Shown: piece by piece, positions 10,830 through 22,599 of the stretch
Layout of the letters: every line of letters starts with the position of its first letter
Position numbering within the stretch: position 1 is the first letter of the stretch
Source of the DNA: Acytostelium subglobosum LB1
Taxonomy: Eukaryota > Evosea > Eumycetozoa > Acytosteliales > Acytosteliaceae
Direction of reading: 5' to 3'
DNA length: 64,000 nt
Assembly (NCBI RefSeq): GCF_000787575.1
Contig: NW_012236502.1
Location: 124,001 to 188,000 of the forward strand
Translations under genes and position numbers: made by a program
The notes under the pieces: model-generated
What the model saw: the letters and a program-made list of their open reading frames with translations, nothing else
Told to the model about the DNA's origin: nothing
Database searches by the model: none

Positions 10830-11044
10830 TGGGTTGTATGAGTTGATGTTATATCTGAATCTAGTGAACTACAACAGACAAAGAAAGTGAGCCTTCTTCA
10901 AGAGAACGTCCTCACCCCCTGTGTCAAATTCTTGACCCAAGCCCTCGCCCTCGAATTTCAGACGACTGTCATTCGTCCGAGTGCTCAAACAGATACCATT
11001 GCGCCACAACATAGATATAACTGAGTTGACTACATAAAGGAAGG

Positions 11045-13106
11045 ATGAACACATCCATTCTTCGATCATATAAACCGATATTACGATCATCATCATTGAT
11101 GATCAACAATATCAACTACTCAGCAACCAGGTCATTTTGCTCAAGTATTGGTGTTGGAACAGGTAGTTGCAGTACACATGGACACAGTCATGGTCATAGT
11201 CATGGTCATAGTCATGGACACGTTCACAGCCCACCGCAACAACAAACAGAACAACAACAAATACAGATACAACAACAAGTCAGAAGAGAGCAGTTTAAAG
11301 AATCATTAAAGAGTGGCGCAATACCATCACTCAATGATTTCTTGAAGACTCATGTGGACACTCAATCACAGATAGTGGAGCAACAAGAGCATGAACCGGT
11401 ATACCCACCATACCTCGACGCCGCCTCACATCAGGATGAAGGTCGCTCAGTCTTTGTCGAGTCATACGGCTGCCAGATGAACTTTGCAGACACGGAGATC
11501 GTCTACTCTGTGATGCGAGCGGCCGGCTACACCCTCGCCGAGTCAGCCAAGACGGCCGACATTGTGTTCCTCAACACGTGTGCGATACGTGAGAACGCCG
11601 AGGACAAGATCTGGTTCAGGCTATCCGAGCTGAGGAAGCAGAAGAAGCGACAAAAGACCGTGGTGGGTGTGCTTGGCTGCATGGCCGAGCGCCTGAAGCA
11701 GAAGCTGCTCGAGTCGGACCGCCAGGTGGACCTGGTCGTCGGACCGGACGCCTATCGCTCGCTGCCCGCCCTGCTCAGCAAGATCGACGAGCAGGAGGGC
11801 CAGACAGCCATCAACGTCATCCTGTCCGCGGACGAGACCTACGCAGATATTGCACCGATTCGAACAAACAGCAATGGTGTGTCGGCCTACGTATCAATCA
11901 TGCGTGGCTGCAACAATATGTGCTCGTACTGCATCGTACCATTCACACGCGGTCGTGAGCGCAGTCGCTCAGTGGCCTCCATTGTTGAGGAGGTGCGTCA
12001 ACTGTCCCGCGAGGGATACAAAGAGATCACACTGCTTGGACAGAATGTAAATAGCTACAACTACACTGATAGTGCCGATGCCATGGATGGAGTTGGCGAG
12101 AAGAAACCAGATGTCCTGCGGCCACGCGATGGCTTCAACACGATATACAAGTCACCAAAGCGTGGCGTCACATTCACCGAACTCATTGATCTAGTGTCCC
12201 AAGTCGACCCAGAGATGAGGATCAGGTTCACCAGTCCCCATCCCAAGGACTTCCCAGACGATGTATGTTTGTCCACCCATCTCATGATGAACCATCACTG
12301 ACATCCCCTCACTCTTCCCATCAATCGCTACCAGCTCATTGAACTGATCAAGAGAAGACCAAACATTTGTCAGGCATTACATATACCGGCACAGAGCGGA
12401 AACAGTGATGTGTTGGAGAGAATGAGACGTGGATACACAAGAGAGTCATACTTGGCACTCATCGATATGATACGTAGGGAGCTACCAGGATGCTCAATCT
12501 CATCTGACTTTATAAGTGGATTCTGTCAGGAGACTGACCAAGAACACCAAGACACCCTCTCATTGATGGACCTCGTCAAGTATGAGAATGCCTTCATGTT
12601 CATGTACTCACTTCGCGAGAAGACCCATGCTCACAGAACAATGAAGTAAGTAGTTGATGGATCACGTGACTGTACTTGGATTCCAAACTAACTCAAACTA
12701 CTCAATCAATCAATCAATCAGGGATGATGTAACGGATGAAGTCAAGACAAAGAGATTGTCAGAGGTGATTGATAGATTCTACGCCAACTTGAGAGAGAAG
12801 TCAAAGTTGGAGATTGGAAGGAGACATTTGGTGTTGATCGATGGTGTTAGTAGGAGGTCATCAGATCACTTTGTTGGACGTACAGATACAAACAAGAAGG
12901 TGATCATACCTAATGTGGAGGTGTCATCACAGCATGATTCCAACGTGATGGAGCAGATCAAACCTGGCGAATACATAATGGTCGATATTGTCGATGGGTC
13001 GGACATCACTCTGCAAGGTCGTCCACTCTCCAAGTCAAGCATTGTTCACTTCCGCGAGCTCCAACAACAGGGTCATCAGGTCAATAAAGTTAGCGAGCTT
13101 TATTGA
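11045..13106 (+). CDS. CDK5RAP1: CDK5RAP1-type tRNA 2-methylthio-N6-isopentenyladenosine-37 methylthiotransferase
   Basis: Three exons, 11045-12262, 12335-12645 and 12722-13106, join to 637 residues. The enzyme is a radical-SAM methylthiotransferase that adds the ms2 group to i6A37 of mitochondrial tRNAs. The UPF0004 domain has its three cluster cysteines in [19 protein letters not shown] and VLGCMAERL. The radical-SAM motif is [22 protein letters not shown]-like domain lies at the end ([21 protein letters not shown]). The N-terminus is Ser/Arg/Asn-rich with few acids ([23 protein letters not shown]), as in a mitochondrial presequence. It is followed by a (HGHS)n repeat and a Gln tract that bacterial MiaB lacks. 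Intron 2 carries a TCACGTGA palindrome and an (AATC)n stretch before the acceptor. Confidence 0.95.
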
Positions 13107-13143
13107 ATAGTATGATTGATTGAATGTATGAATGAATGAGGAC

Positions 13144-14441
13144 TTAGTAAACACGGAGCATGACACTTCCATGAGCTGGGATGTTGATGGCCATGTAGCT
13201 GCCCGTGTAGACACCGAGCTCTTGGCGTGCCCAGAGGTCGCGGACGTTCATGGACTGACCAGACATCAACCAGATATCGGACCACAGCAACTGGATGTCT
13301 GAGGTGGCGGTGTCAGAGTTGAAGAGGACGACGGCGCGAGAGCCATCGGCGAGCATGCGGCCCCAGATCTGCTGGAGACCGCCGTTGATTGAGCGCACAA
13401 GGGCACCCTGACGACCAAGTTGGTCTTGGTTGACGGCAATGACCTCGGAGGCGGTCAGGATGGCCAGGGTCTGGGCGTCCATGTTTCTCAGGTCGTTACC
13501 GGCAATGAGTGGCGACGACATGATCGACCAGAGCGAGAAGTGCGAGATGTACTCAGTGTTGGTCATACCGCCGTTGCCGACCTCGAGCATGTCTGGATCG
13601 TTCCAGCCGCCGATCATCGAGTAGGAGGTGATGGGCACCTGCAGCATCAGGTTGTTCATGAAGCTGTCCCAGTTGTCCTTGATGTCGCCGGTGGTTCTGA
13701 ACGAGTTGCCGACGGTGGGTCCCCACTCCCATGGGTTGTCCGTGCCCCAGTCGCAGAGCGAGAAGAAGATTGGACGGCCAGTCTGGTTGAGTGACTTGGA
13801 CATGACGGCATAGCGCTCCAAGGGTACGTCCTTGCTAGTGTGGCACCAGTCCTCCTTCAAGTAGTCGATGCCCCATGAGGCGTAAGTCTGGGCATCAATC
13901 TCCTCGTATCCATAGCTGCCTGGGCGGCCAGCGCAAGTCTCAGTGCCAGCATCAGTATAGATTCCAAGCTTCAATCCAAGTGAGTGGACATAGTCGGCAA
14001 CGTAGGCGATACCATGTGGGAAAGTCTTTGGGTCACTGTTGGTTGATTGAATGAGGTTAGTGAGTGCGCGCGAATGATTGAGTGAATGAGGAACATACGC
14101 TTGAATGACATGTGTGTTCTTGTCTCTGGAGTAGGCCCAGCAGTCATCAATGTTGATGTATTGATATCCGGCAGCGGCCATACCACTGCTGACCATAGCC
14201 TGTGCCATCTCCATAATGATTGTCTCATTGATGTTACAGGCGAAGTAGTTCCAGCTGGTATAGGTTTGAATGATTGATTGATTGAAAGATTGATTGATTA
14301 GTATATGTCTCATTGAGTGGTGCACACTTTGGTACTGTACCTGTTCCAACCCATCTGAGGAGTAAGACCAAGTCCGTTGTCAACTGCGGCAGTGATGGTC
14401 ACGAGTGCGACCAAAACAATAAACAAAGATGAAGTATTCAT
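13144..14441 (-). CDS. melA: Alpha-galactosidase, GH27, secreted or lysosomal
   Basis: Three exons, 14441-14341, 14254-14099 and 14035-13144, join to 382 residues. The ATG at 14441 opens a clear signal peptide (NTSSLFIVLVALVTITAA); a longer upstream start would spoil it. GH27 enzymes remove terminal alpha-linked galactose from glycans. The mature protein starts with GLTPQMGWNSWN, where intron 1 splits the AGC Ser codon. It carries INIDDCW, the nucleophile region DYLKEDWCH and the acid/base region GGWNDPDMLEVGN, then the beta domain ending in PAHGSVMLRVY. Length is normal for the family. Both introns hold CAAT/AATC repeats. The stop lies 37 bp from the stop of the convergent CDK5RAP1 gene. The symbol follows dictyostelid usage as I remember it. 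Confidence 0.93.
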
Positions 14442-15305
14442 TGTATTTATTTGTTTAATGTATATTATATATGTGTTACTAATAAAGTATAATAATAACA
14501 ACGAGATTTCCTCAACTAGAGATCATTGCTGATGCTTGCACTACAAGTTCCAATCCAATGAATGTGAAGCAAATCTGTGACTTTTGCCGAAATATCCACA
14601 TTTTGGTGTCAAATTCGACCACAATCATGTAAATCAATGTGCCGAGAATCTCCGATAGTGTTGTTGATGTTATAGGCATTGCCCACCATTGTCGGGCATT
14701 GGGTATCGTGATCAATCATGAATCCATTCATGTTTAACAAAGATATATTTTATATAGATAAATAATAATAATAATAATTCATGAATGATCAATTAATGAA
14801 TGAAAAGACTGAGAAGAAATATATGATCTGAGAATTTATTTTTATTTATTTATATGTTTGTTTTATATTATTATAATTATAAAATAGATGTTGCCCAGGT
14901 TGTTGATTTTGATTGATTTATGCCGTTGTTTGACCCAAATTGGCTAAAGCATCATGATTATCGTTGTAGAGCCCTAACACTTTGATATCTCGTTATTCAA
15001 GTTTTTATCTTTTTTGTGTTGTGTGTCAGTAACTCTTTACCACTCCACACTAACTCCTCGTTCCCCTGAAGCCCTGCCTCTACCTCAATCTAACTTTCTA
15101 TCTCTCTTTCTCTTTCTAATTCTCTTTCTTTCAAACACACACACAAACACACACAACCAACCTATGTATATCTAATCATATGACTCACTCACAGCTGTTG
15201 TAAACAATTCAATCAATCAATATCAATCAATCAATCAATTAATAAGTTATAACTTGTGTATATTTTTTATTTATATAAATCAAAACAAAGCAAAGGAAAC
15301 AAATA
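14442..15305. other. Divergent intergenic region, no gene recognised
   Basis: This 864-bp stretch lies between two divergent genes. It holds AT-rich tracts near both ends, a TC-rich tract followed by an (ACACACAA)-type CA tract (about 15090-15160) and (AATC)n repeats just before the + strand start. A 67-codon minus-strand open frame (14512-14715) has no recognisable features and I do not call it. It probably holds both promoters; the long side belongs to the transcription factor gene. Confidence 0.5.
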
Positions 15306-17190
15306 ATGGATGATTCAGCACTTATAAACTTTGAAACTTATATAAACAGCGCTAATTTGGAGTCAAACTTGATTAATGTGAAGATTGAATCACCTTCTTC
15401 GCCACAGTCAAGTGCCACTAGTCCACCTGGTGGTGGCCTGGACGGCGACGATCTGTCGATGCCTTCGTCGACGGCAAATTCATTGTCGACCACGTTCAAG
15501 GCACTGCAGCTGCCACTGGCGATGCCCACCGGCACAGACTTTCAAAACTCGGCGGCCGAGTCCTTCCAGCAGCTCGTGCAGCAGTCGGCCTTCCCCAACT
15601 ACCAACAGTACTACAACACAGCGCCATCGATGGACAACTCTGTGTGTGAGGTCACCTCAACCATCTCGCCGTCCAACCTCATCAACACCGTGCATCACCA
15701 GCTCATCAATCATCATCTTCAGCAACAGCAGCAGCCCATGTCGACACAACAACAGATACAACAACAACATAATCAGGGTCAGATGCAGCAACACAATCAA
15801 CTACAACAGCATCAACAACATCAACAACTACAGCAGCATCAACAGCAACAGCAACAGCAACCAATGTACTTCAAGGGCAACTTGATATATCTCCCGCAAG
15901 GTCAACAGAACCAACAACAACAACCACAACAATCGATATATAACTTGGCACAACAGATGGGCGGTGGCATCACACCCAACAATGCCATGACGACCTCCAC
16001 GACGACCACTCAGTCGACGACTCTCCCTATTTATATTCCACAGCATACAACATCAACGTCATCACCGCCTACGCTACAGACGGCAGGCGGACAACACCTC
16101 ATCAACCCACAAAACCAGCAACTTCAGCAATCACCTTTTACCACCGAGCTCATCAATGGTTCGGCAGAAGAACAAGTCAACTACATGGGTGTCCCCGTAC
16201 TCAAGACAACACCATTCCCTCTCACAACATCTCTATTGCCTCTGGCTACCAATCAATCACTGGTCCTAATGTAGGTCATTCATTCAATCATCCATTCATT
16301 CATTCACTCAACAATCACTAACAACGATCACACGAATACAGAGGAGACGTCGATATATCAATTGAACAACAGCCACCATCGGATGTGAGGACGCGAACAC
16401 CAAACGATCGAAGAACATTCAATTGCGTCATTAGAGTGATTGGAGACTATGCAAAGAATAATGTCACAATGGTGCTGGCGCAGCTGGCCTACGCCAACTC
16501 TCACACCGAGCGTCCCACACAGGACATCCTCGGCGGTAACAAGCTGGTGCCAGTTGGCAAGGATGGCAAGGTCGTTTTCGATAGCCTATCTATGACAGAG
16601 GCATCAACTAAGCATCAGGAGAACGAGTTCTGTCTCGAGTACATCCTCCTCACTGACGACAACAAGCGTTTCATCTTGCCTAGCGGCATGCCCTTTATCA
16701 AGCGATCCCGACCATTCTATGCATACTCCAACCAAAAGGTTTTGTCAAGAAGAAGTATGTACCTCGCTCCCGCTAGTCACAATGCGACCTTCCTTCTCTG
16801 ACACTTCCCTCCCTCCCTCCCCTTACCCTTACCCTTACCCTTACAGGAAATGTTACACTGCGAACACTTAGCCTAACAAAAGGCTCAACGATTGGAGGGG
16901 AGCAGATGCATGTTGTTGGGTCTCCATTCATACGATGCAATTCGCTAAGATGTATCTTCCACACGCCACACGGTGATATTCCCGCCAACAACATAGAGTT
17001 GTACAGCGAGTCAGTATTATTCTTCACACTGCCGCCCTACCCGTCGCCACCCAACTTTAGTCCACCGGACGGCACCGAGTTGCCCGTACAAGTTGTAATC
17101 ACCAACGATGGCAGGAACTACAGCAATCCACTGCCATTCACTTATATATTTGAAAGTAGTGGTACCAAGCGATTGCGTTCAAGGTTCTAG
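15306..17190 (+). CDS. Putative transcription factor with Ig-fold DNA-binding region and IPT/TIG domain
   Basis: Three exons, 15306-16270, 16342-16754 and 16847-17190, join in frame to 573 residues. The first 320 residues are low complexity, with long Gln/His runs and Ser/Pro/Thr patches, typical of dictyostelid regulators. Exons 2-3 code for an ordered region. A first beta-rich part (RTFNCVIRVIGDYAKNNVTMV to FIKRSRPFYAYSNQKVLSRR) is followed by an IPT/TIG-like sandwich (residues about 460-565) with GGEQMHVVGSPFIRC, LRCIFHTPHGDIPANNIE and LPVQVVITNDGRNYSNPLPFTYIFES. Ig-fold plus IPT occurs in Rel, CSL and EBF factors. I cannot tell which, if any, this is related to. A nuclear DNA-binding role is inferred. 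Intron 2 ends in (CCCTTA)n before its acceptor. Confidence 0.75.
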
Positions 17191-17630
17191 GTTGGGCCAA
17201 TTATCCTCTTCCTTCATCTCAGTCTTCGTCATTGTAGTCGTGGACCCCACTTTGAATATAATTATAATTATTTTGTATTCACCATCCCCTTTTATATCAA
17301 CGATCTATTCAAACAATTAATCAATCAATGATCCCTTGATTATGTTGATGTTCACATCTTGTAGACAGAAGGGAGCAAATCCCAAACGGGAGATCTAGAT
17401 TGTCCAAATGAAGTAATGTGGTCACCAACATGGATGGAAGTGTGTTGTGGGGTTAGTGTATGGATGGAAGAATGATCCTCAATTATTATTATTAGTGTGA
17501 GAGAGATGAAGAGAGAGTGAGTGGAGATGATAATGAACGTCACTCATCTTTCATTCATTCGAGTACTATCACTCTTGTATACAATTATATCATAGTGATA
17601 CATAATTATAAATAATACAAGGAATCAACC
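17191..17630. other. Intergenic, nothing recognised
   Basis: This is the 3' flank of the transcription factor gene and promoter side of the CBS protein, both on the + strand. The part before 17630 is AT-rich (ATTATATCATAGTGATACAT). No RNA gene, repeat array or convincing open frame was seen. Confidence 0.5.
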
Positions 17631-18708
17631 ATGATGGAGGATTATCAAAAAGTATATACTCAAACATCCATTTCTGATATTATTAAGAAAGAAACTTTGA
17701 TTGCAGTTGAGAAGACTGCTACAGTTCAAGAGTTGTTGGCAGTACTCCATAAACATTGTTTAACATCCGTACCAGTTGTTGACTCTGATACAGGTATGAT
17801 ATCTAATATTAGAATAAGCTATAGTTTAATTCTAACACAATAGTACATATTAAAGGAAAGAACAGAGTTATTGGATTTGTTGATACAAATGATGTACTAG
17901 CATTACTTGTAAAGATATGCGAGAATGCATCAGTATGTCATCATGCAATGAGATTACTTTCCATTGGTTTCCTTCATACAACAGTATCAAATATTATGGA
18001 CTTATCAAAGAAGGATCAATTTACAGTTGTACTAGAGGAGCAGTCACTATTTGAAGTAATGAAGATGTATGCCAGAGGAGTATATCGCGTGGCTCTACTC
18101 TCAATATTTAGCGATATTGAGGACATTGTGAGCCAGAGTGCAGTGATTTCCTTTATTGCAGATAATGTATCTGTCCTTGGAACTTTGAAGAATAAGACCA
18201 TTTTGGATTTATTGCCTCAACTCGTAGATAAGGCGGATGTCATCTCCACCCAAGCTTCAACTCTGGTGTATGATACTTTCAAGTCTATGCATCACCATGG
18301 TGTCACAGCTGTCCCAGTTCTTTCAGACCAGACCGGACAAATTATTGGTACACTATCCATTAATGATCTCAGTAGTCTTAAAGAGGACAACATGGATCTC
18401 CTTCTCCAGTCCACCGAGAGGTTCATCAGCAGGAACGATATGCTCGATCCAAACAAACATGTATGTTATATATTAGAATCTTGTTGGTACCAACAATTTT
18501 GATCCTAATTATCATATATCTTTAGAAACCATCCTACCCAATTATTATCTCTGTAAAGGATACACTTACCCATGCAATTGAGATGTTGGCCAAGTACAAG
18601 ATTCATAGATTGTGGATTGTTGATGAACATAGAAAGCCCATCTCCATTCTCTCACTTACAGATGTGTGCAAGATCATTACAGAACCACCTGCTGAGTTGA
18701 AAGCTTGA
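17631..18708 (+). CDS. Four-CBS-domain protein resembling AMPK gamma/SNF4
   Basis: Three exons, 17631-17793, 17844-18460 and 18526-18708, give 320 residues, close to the roughly 330 of AMPK gamma/SNF4. CBS pairs bind adenine nucleotides and sense energy charge. Four CBS repeats can be followed: VEKTATVQELLAVLHKHCLTSVPVVDSD; a second around FTVVLEEQSLFEVMKMYARGVYRVAL; a third around STQASTLVYDTFKSMHHHGVTAVPVLSDQTGQIIGTLSINDL; and a fourth, SVKDTLTHAIEMLAKYKIHRLWIVDEHRKPISILSLTDV. The last has the strongest Bateman-module signature, with the basic IHRLWIVD typical of nucleotide-binding sites. The genuine AMPK gamma and other CBS-only proteins are hard to separate without alignment. Intron 1 is only 50 nt. 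Confidence 0.8.
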
Positions 18709-18829
18709 TCCATCACCATAAACATACAATGATCATCATCATGAATGTTGATACAAAAGGAGGAATTCGGTTGAAAGTGTTGTTTATTTGGATACAACAA
18801 GTTGTTGATGTCCAAGGAATTGTACCTCC

Positions 18830-21800
18830 TTACTCTCTGAATCTATATCTAACATAGGGGACGTCAACATCCTCGGAAGTGTCCATATCCTCACAGCAGA
18901 CCTCAAATACGAGGTACTTCTTCTCGGGCAATGGCTTCTTGCTCAATGTCTCGTACAAGGTGCTCATCTTGGTCTTGAGTCTCTCGTCCTTGGTCTTCTT
19001 GTCGAGGAACATGGCGTAGAGCAGGGTCACCTGGCAGGAAATCATGTTGACCTCCAGACGGTGATCCTTCTCAAACTTGGCCAGGAACTCAGCCAGGGTG
19101 ATGTCGCCGTCGACCTCGAACCTGTCCCAAAGAGTCCAGCTCCAGCCCTCACGGATCTTGTTGGTCGATGGGGCGATGGGCTCGATAAAGGCAAAGAATG
19201 GGATGGCCAAGTTCAAGAAGGTGTTCTTGTAGGCATCGATTGGCTTCTGCTGGATGACCTTTAGCAGCTCCAGAGAGACGAGACCAGAGACGAGGGCAGT
19301 GGTGGTGACGAGGGCGGGGATGATCTTACCGGCAATGCCCTTGGTCTTGTGACGGTCGGCCAGGGTGATGTTGTAGTTGGTGGCACGCAGGTTGGAGGCG
19401 GCCGTGATAAAGTCGATGTGGAAGTTTGTGTCGTCGTCCTTCTCAAAGGAGATGGCATTGATCTTGTAGCCGGCCAACTCGTTTGGCTGTGGGATCTCAG
19501 AGAGGATCTTGTCGGTCTGGTCGTCGTCGCCGTCCATCTGCTGAGTCTGCTGCTGTTGTTGCTGCTGCTGCTCATTCTCGTTGGTCGAGATCTTGACCTT
19601 CTTGGGGGTGAACTCTGGCACGATGGTGTCCAGTGCCATCTTGGTGATCTGCTCTGCATTGTTGGTGCCCTTGATACCGTAGTTGAAGGCACGCAAGTTG
19701 GCGGCCGACACAACAAAGTCTACGTGAAGTGAGTTGGAGGCGTCAAACTTGAGTGGAGTTGGTGCGCGCTTGGGGCCAGACCAGAATGGTGTGCCTGTGG
19801 TGGTGAGCATGTCTCTTGGGAAGTTGTAGAGCAACTGCTCGATGTTGTTGTTGTACAGCTCCTCAAACTTTAGGCGGGCCCAGTGGACACAATCGTCAAA
19901 GTTGAGTGGACGACCAACGAGAGATGACTTGATGCTGGTCAGGGTCTCCAGACGAACGTTGCTGGTCTGCTTGTGCAGGGACTCGACGAACGTTGGGATG
20001 GTGAGGTATGAGTTGACATTCTCGGCGGCATTCTTGTAGAGACCCTCAAAGATGTCACGAGCCCACTGGATCGTGTGCTCAATGGCGTTGGGGAAGTTGT
20101 GCAGAGTGCACATTGGGATCGACTTCTCGGGTGGGTCACGCGACGATGAGTATGACTCTGTCAGCTTGGGTACGACGACCTGGGTGTTAGCCTTGGTGCC
20201 CAGAGTACCAGACTCGAGCAGTGGCTTGCTGTAGAAGACACACTGGCTGTCCATGTACATTCTGGCGTCGATGTTGTCGAGGGCATTGCACACACCGTCC
20301 AGGGAGGTGTAGAACTGCTCGTTGTAGTGGTTCTCAGTCTCTGGGCCAACACGGGTCGAGTAGGCCTTGATGTGGACGCTGGGGTTCATGGCCTTGACGG
20401 CGCGGGCAGCACACTCGGACTTGAGCTTGTTGATGTCGGACGAACGGAAGAGGAACTGACGGTTGAGGTTGGACTTCTCGATGGTGTCCATGTCGGTGAC
20501 GTGGACCATTCCATTCTCACCACAGCCAACACCCATCATGGCAAAGTTCTTTAGCATCTCGCAACCAATGGCACCGGATCCGACGAGGAAGTAGTTGAGC
20601 GACTCGATCTTCTTGTGCAGGGTGATACCCAAAGTGGCAATCTGTCCGTCGTAACGTGAGCCGATTGGCTGGAACTCTGACTCGGGCAGGTCGTCCGAGG
20701 GCAAGGCCTCGATGGCGTCAAAGTAGAGCATCTGGCAGATTGGGTGGAACTTGCCAGAGGATGCCTTCAGAACCTCCTGAGCGGCAATACCTCCAATGAT
20801 GGCGCACAGACCAACAATGTCTCCCTGGAATCCGTATGCCAGTTGTCTGATCAGCTTCTCTTTCAGCTCAACGTCGTACTTCTTGGCGAGTGGTGCGGCC
20901 AGGGCCAGGACCTCATCGGCGTCGGCCTTGTTGTGTGGGCGGGGGAAGTGCTTGTTCTTGTCGTTGAACGCGTGGATCGCCTGGAATCCGACGAGCAGCT
21001 GGTATGGGTGATCAAACTTGAAGTCGTCGGTGGTGAACAGGCCCTCAGCCTTGTCCAGGACCTCAGCCAATGGCTTGAAGCTGACGATCTTTGGCTGCTT
21101 AACCTCGGTGACGTAGCCACCGTTGGTGTAGACGCCAAAGGCAGAGGTGTCGCCAATGCTGAACGTGTAGGGCGAGATCACCTTGATCTTTTGTGGGGGT
21201 AGGTCGTTGAGCTGGTTCATGCCGTTGATCTCCTTGAATGTGACGTAGTCGCCGTCCTGGAGCTGCAGCTTGTGCTCCTCGACGATGGTGATGACACCGC
21301 TGGTCTCCTGGCTGACGGCGCTGATCATGTAGGTGGCGGGGTTCTCGCCGTTGGTGTCGACGATGTGGAAGTCTTGGCCAAAGTCGTTGAAGAGCGATCC
21401 AAACACTCCACGAGTCTCGGCGGCGATGAACTTTATGTTGTTGCGGTGGCACACCTCGTTGAGCTGCAGCTGGAGCTGCAGTGGCTGGTTGGCCAGCACC
21501 ACGACATTAAAGTTGTTCAAGAATTCCTCGGTGAGATCATCAGTGTAGTTGTTCACTGCCACATAGTTATTTAATTCTACAAGCTTTGACACACAAGCAA
21601 CTGATCTTCTCATTCCAATCTGTGACTCTTCTAAATAGAACTAAAAGTATGCTAATGTTAATCATTCATTCAATATCGCAATCAATCAAACATAACATAA
21701 GATAACATACTTGAGATGAGAGATCGGATATCTTGACGGGATCATTATCGTAGAGGGTGACAGACTTGACACCTGCTAGTACGACGTCCTTGGCAATCTC

Positions 21801-21962
21801 GACACCGAGTCCGGATAGACCAACGATGAGTACACTTGTTGCTGAGATCTTTTGCATGGCCTCATGAGAGAGGACATACAACTGTCTGCTATAAAGAGCA
21901 TCATCAATCTTTTGCTCAACCTCCATACTGGTTACACCGCTATTGTTATTGTTGTTATTCAT
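18830..21962 (-). CDS. uba1: Ubiquitin-activating enzyme E1 (UBA1)
   Basis: Two exons, 21962-21711 and 21640-18830, join to 1020 residues, the normal E1 length. E1 adenylates ubiquitin and passes it to E2 enzymes. The inactive adenylation half has [16 protein letters not shown] and the active half has [22 protein letters not shown] with [16 protein letters not shown]. The catalytic cysteine is near residue 594 in [10 protein letters not shown]. The C-terminal ubiquitin-fold domain ends [24 protein letters not shown] and [15 protein letters not shown] are the two expected similar segments, not a recent duplication. A Gln-run plus acidic insert ([18 protein letters not shown]) sits in the second catalytic half-domain. 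The coding region is GC-rich relative to its surroundings, as expected for a highly expressed gene. Confidence 0.97.
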
Positions 21963-22599
21963 ATTACTTAATTATAAATAATATTAATAATATGTATAAA
22001 TATGTATGTTATCTCTATATATATATGTATGTAAACCTGAATAAAATGAAATGAATGTGATGATGATGAGATGAACAAAGTAATTTAACTTTGATGATGT
22101 TCTGTGTCAATCTCACAATTTTCGATATTCTCGAAGAGATTTAATTTGAATAAATAGTTTGTTTCTTCAAACATACACACATATATTAGATAGTCAGAAT
22201 GAGTCATTTGACTCAAACACATAACTCACCATACATACATATATATATACAATGAGTTCCAATGAATGAAAGAACGAACGAACTAACGAACGAAAGAATG
22301 AATGAATGAACAACAAAGACAACATTGTAATTGAGGATGTGATTGATAGTTTATTAATACGTGAATGGTTTGGTTGATGGAGGTAGTAGTTGTAAATTAC
22401 AAGTCATGTAGTATATGTACGATTGGAGGTTCTATATATCAACTCATCTATCTAGAGCGAGAGGTGGAAATATCGATCGATAGATGGATGGTTGGAAGGT
22501 TGGTTGTTTGAGTTTGAGTTGAGTTTGGTGATTTGATGATGGATATTGAAATGAATGAATCTAAATCTAATCTCTTGCTTGTTGTTGTTGTTCTTCTTC
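21963..22599. other. Upstream region of UBA1 with simple repeats
   Basis: No gene recognised. It contains a short (TA)n tract near 22015, a second near 22230, and an imperfect GAAC/GAAT tetranucleotide array (about 22262-22312). The first 150 bases, reading leftward, are the likely UBA1 promoter. The right end is the 3' flank of the CDC50 gene. Confidence 0.5.

Noticed and set aside
14512-14715. 67-codon minus-strand frame upstream of alpha-galactosidase
   Set aside because: No recognisable feature, and it sits where the promoter is expected.
16801-16846. (CCCTTA)n tract looking like a telomeric repeat
   Set aside because: Its reverse complement is TAAGGG, not TTAGGG. It is short and lies inside an intron just before the acceptor, where pyrimidine-rich sequence is expected.
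19349-19732. Long + strand frame opposite UBA1
   Set aside because: It is an antisense shadow of a GC-rich coding region; the protein is Val/Gly/Leu noise.
22262-22312. GAAC/GAAT tetranucleotide array
   Set aside because: An imperfect microsatellite, no more than simple sequence.
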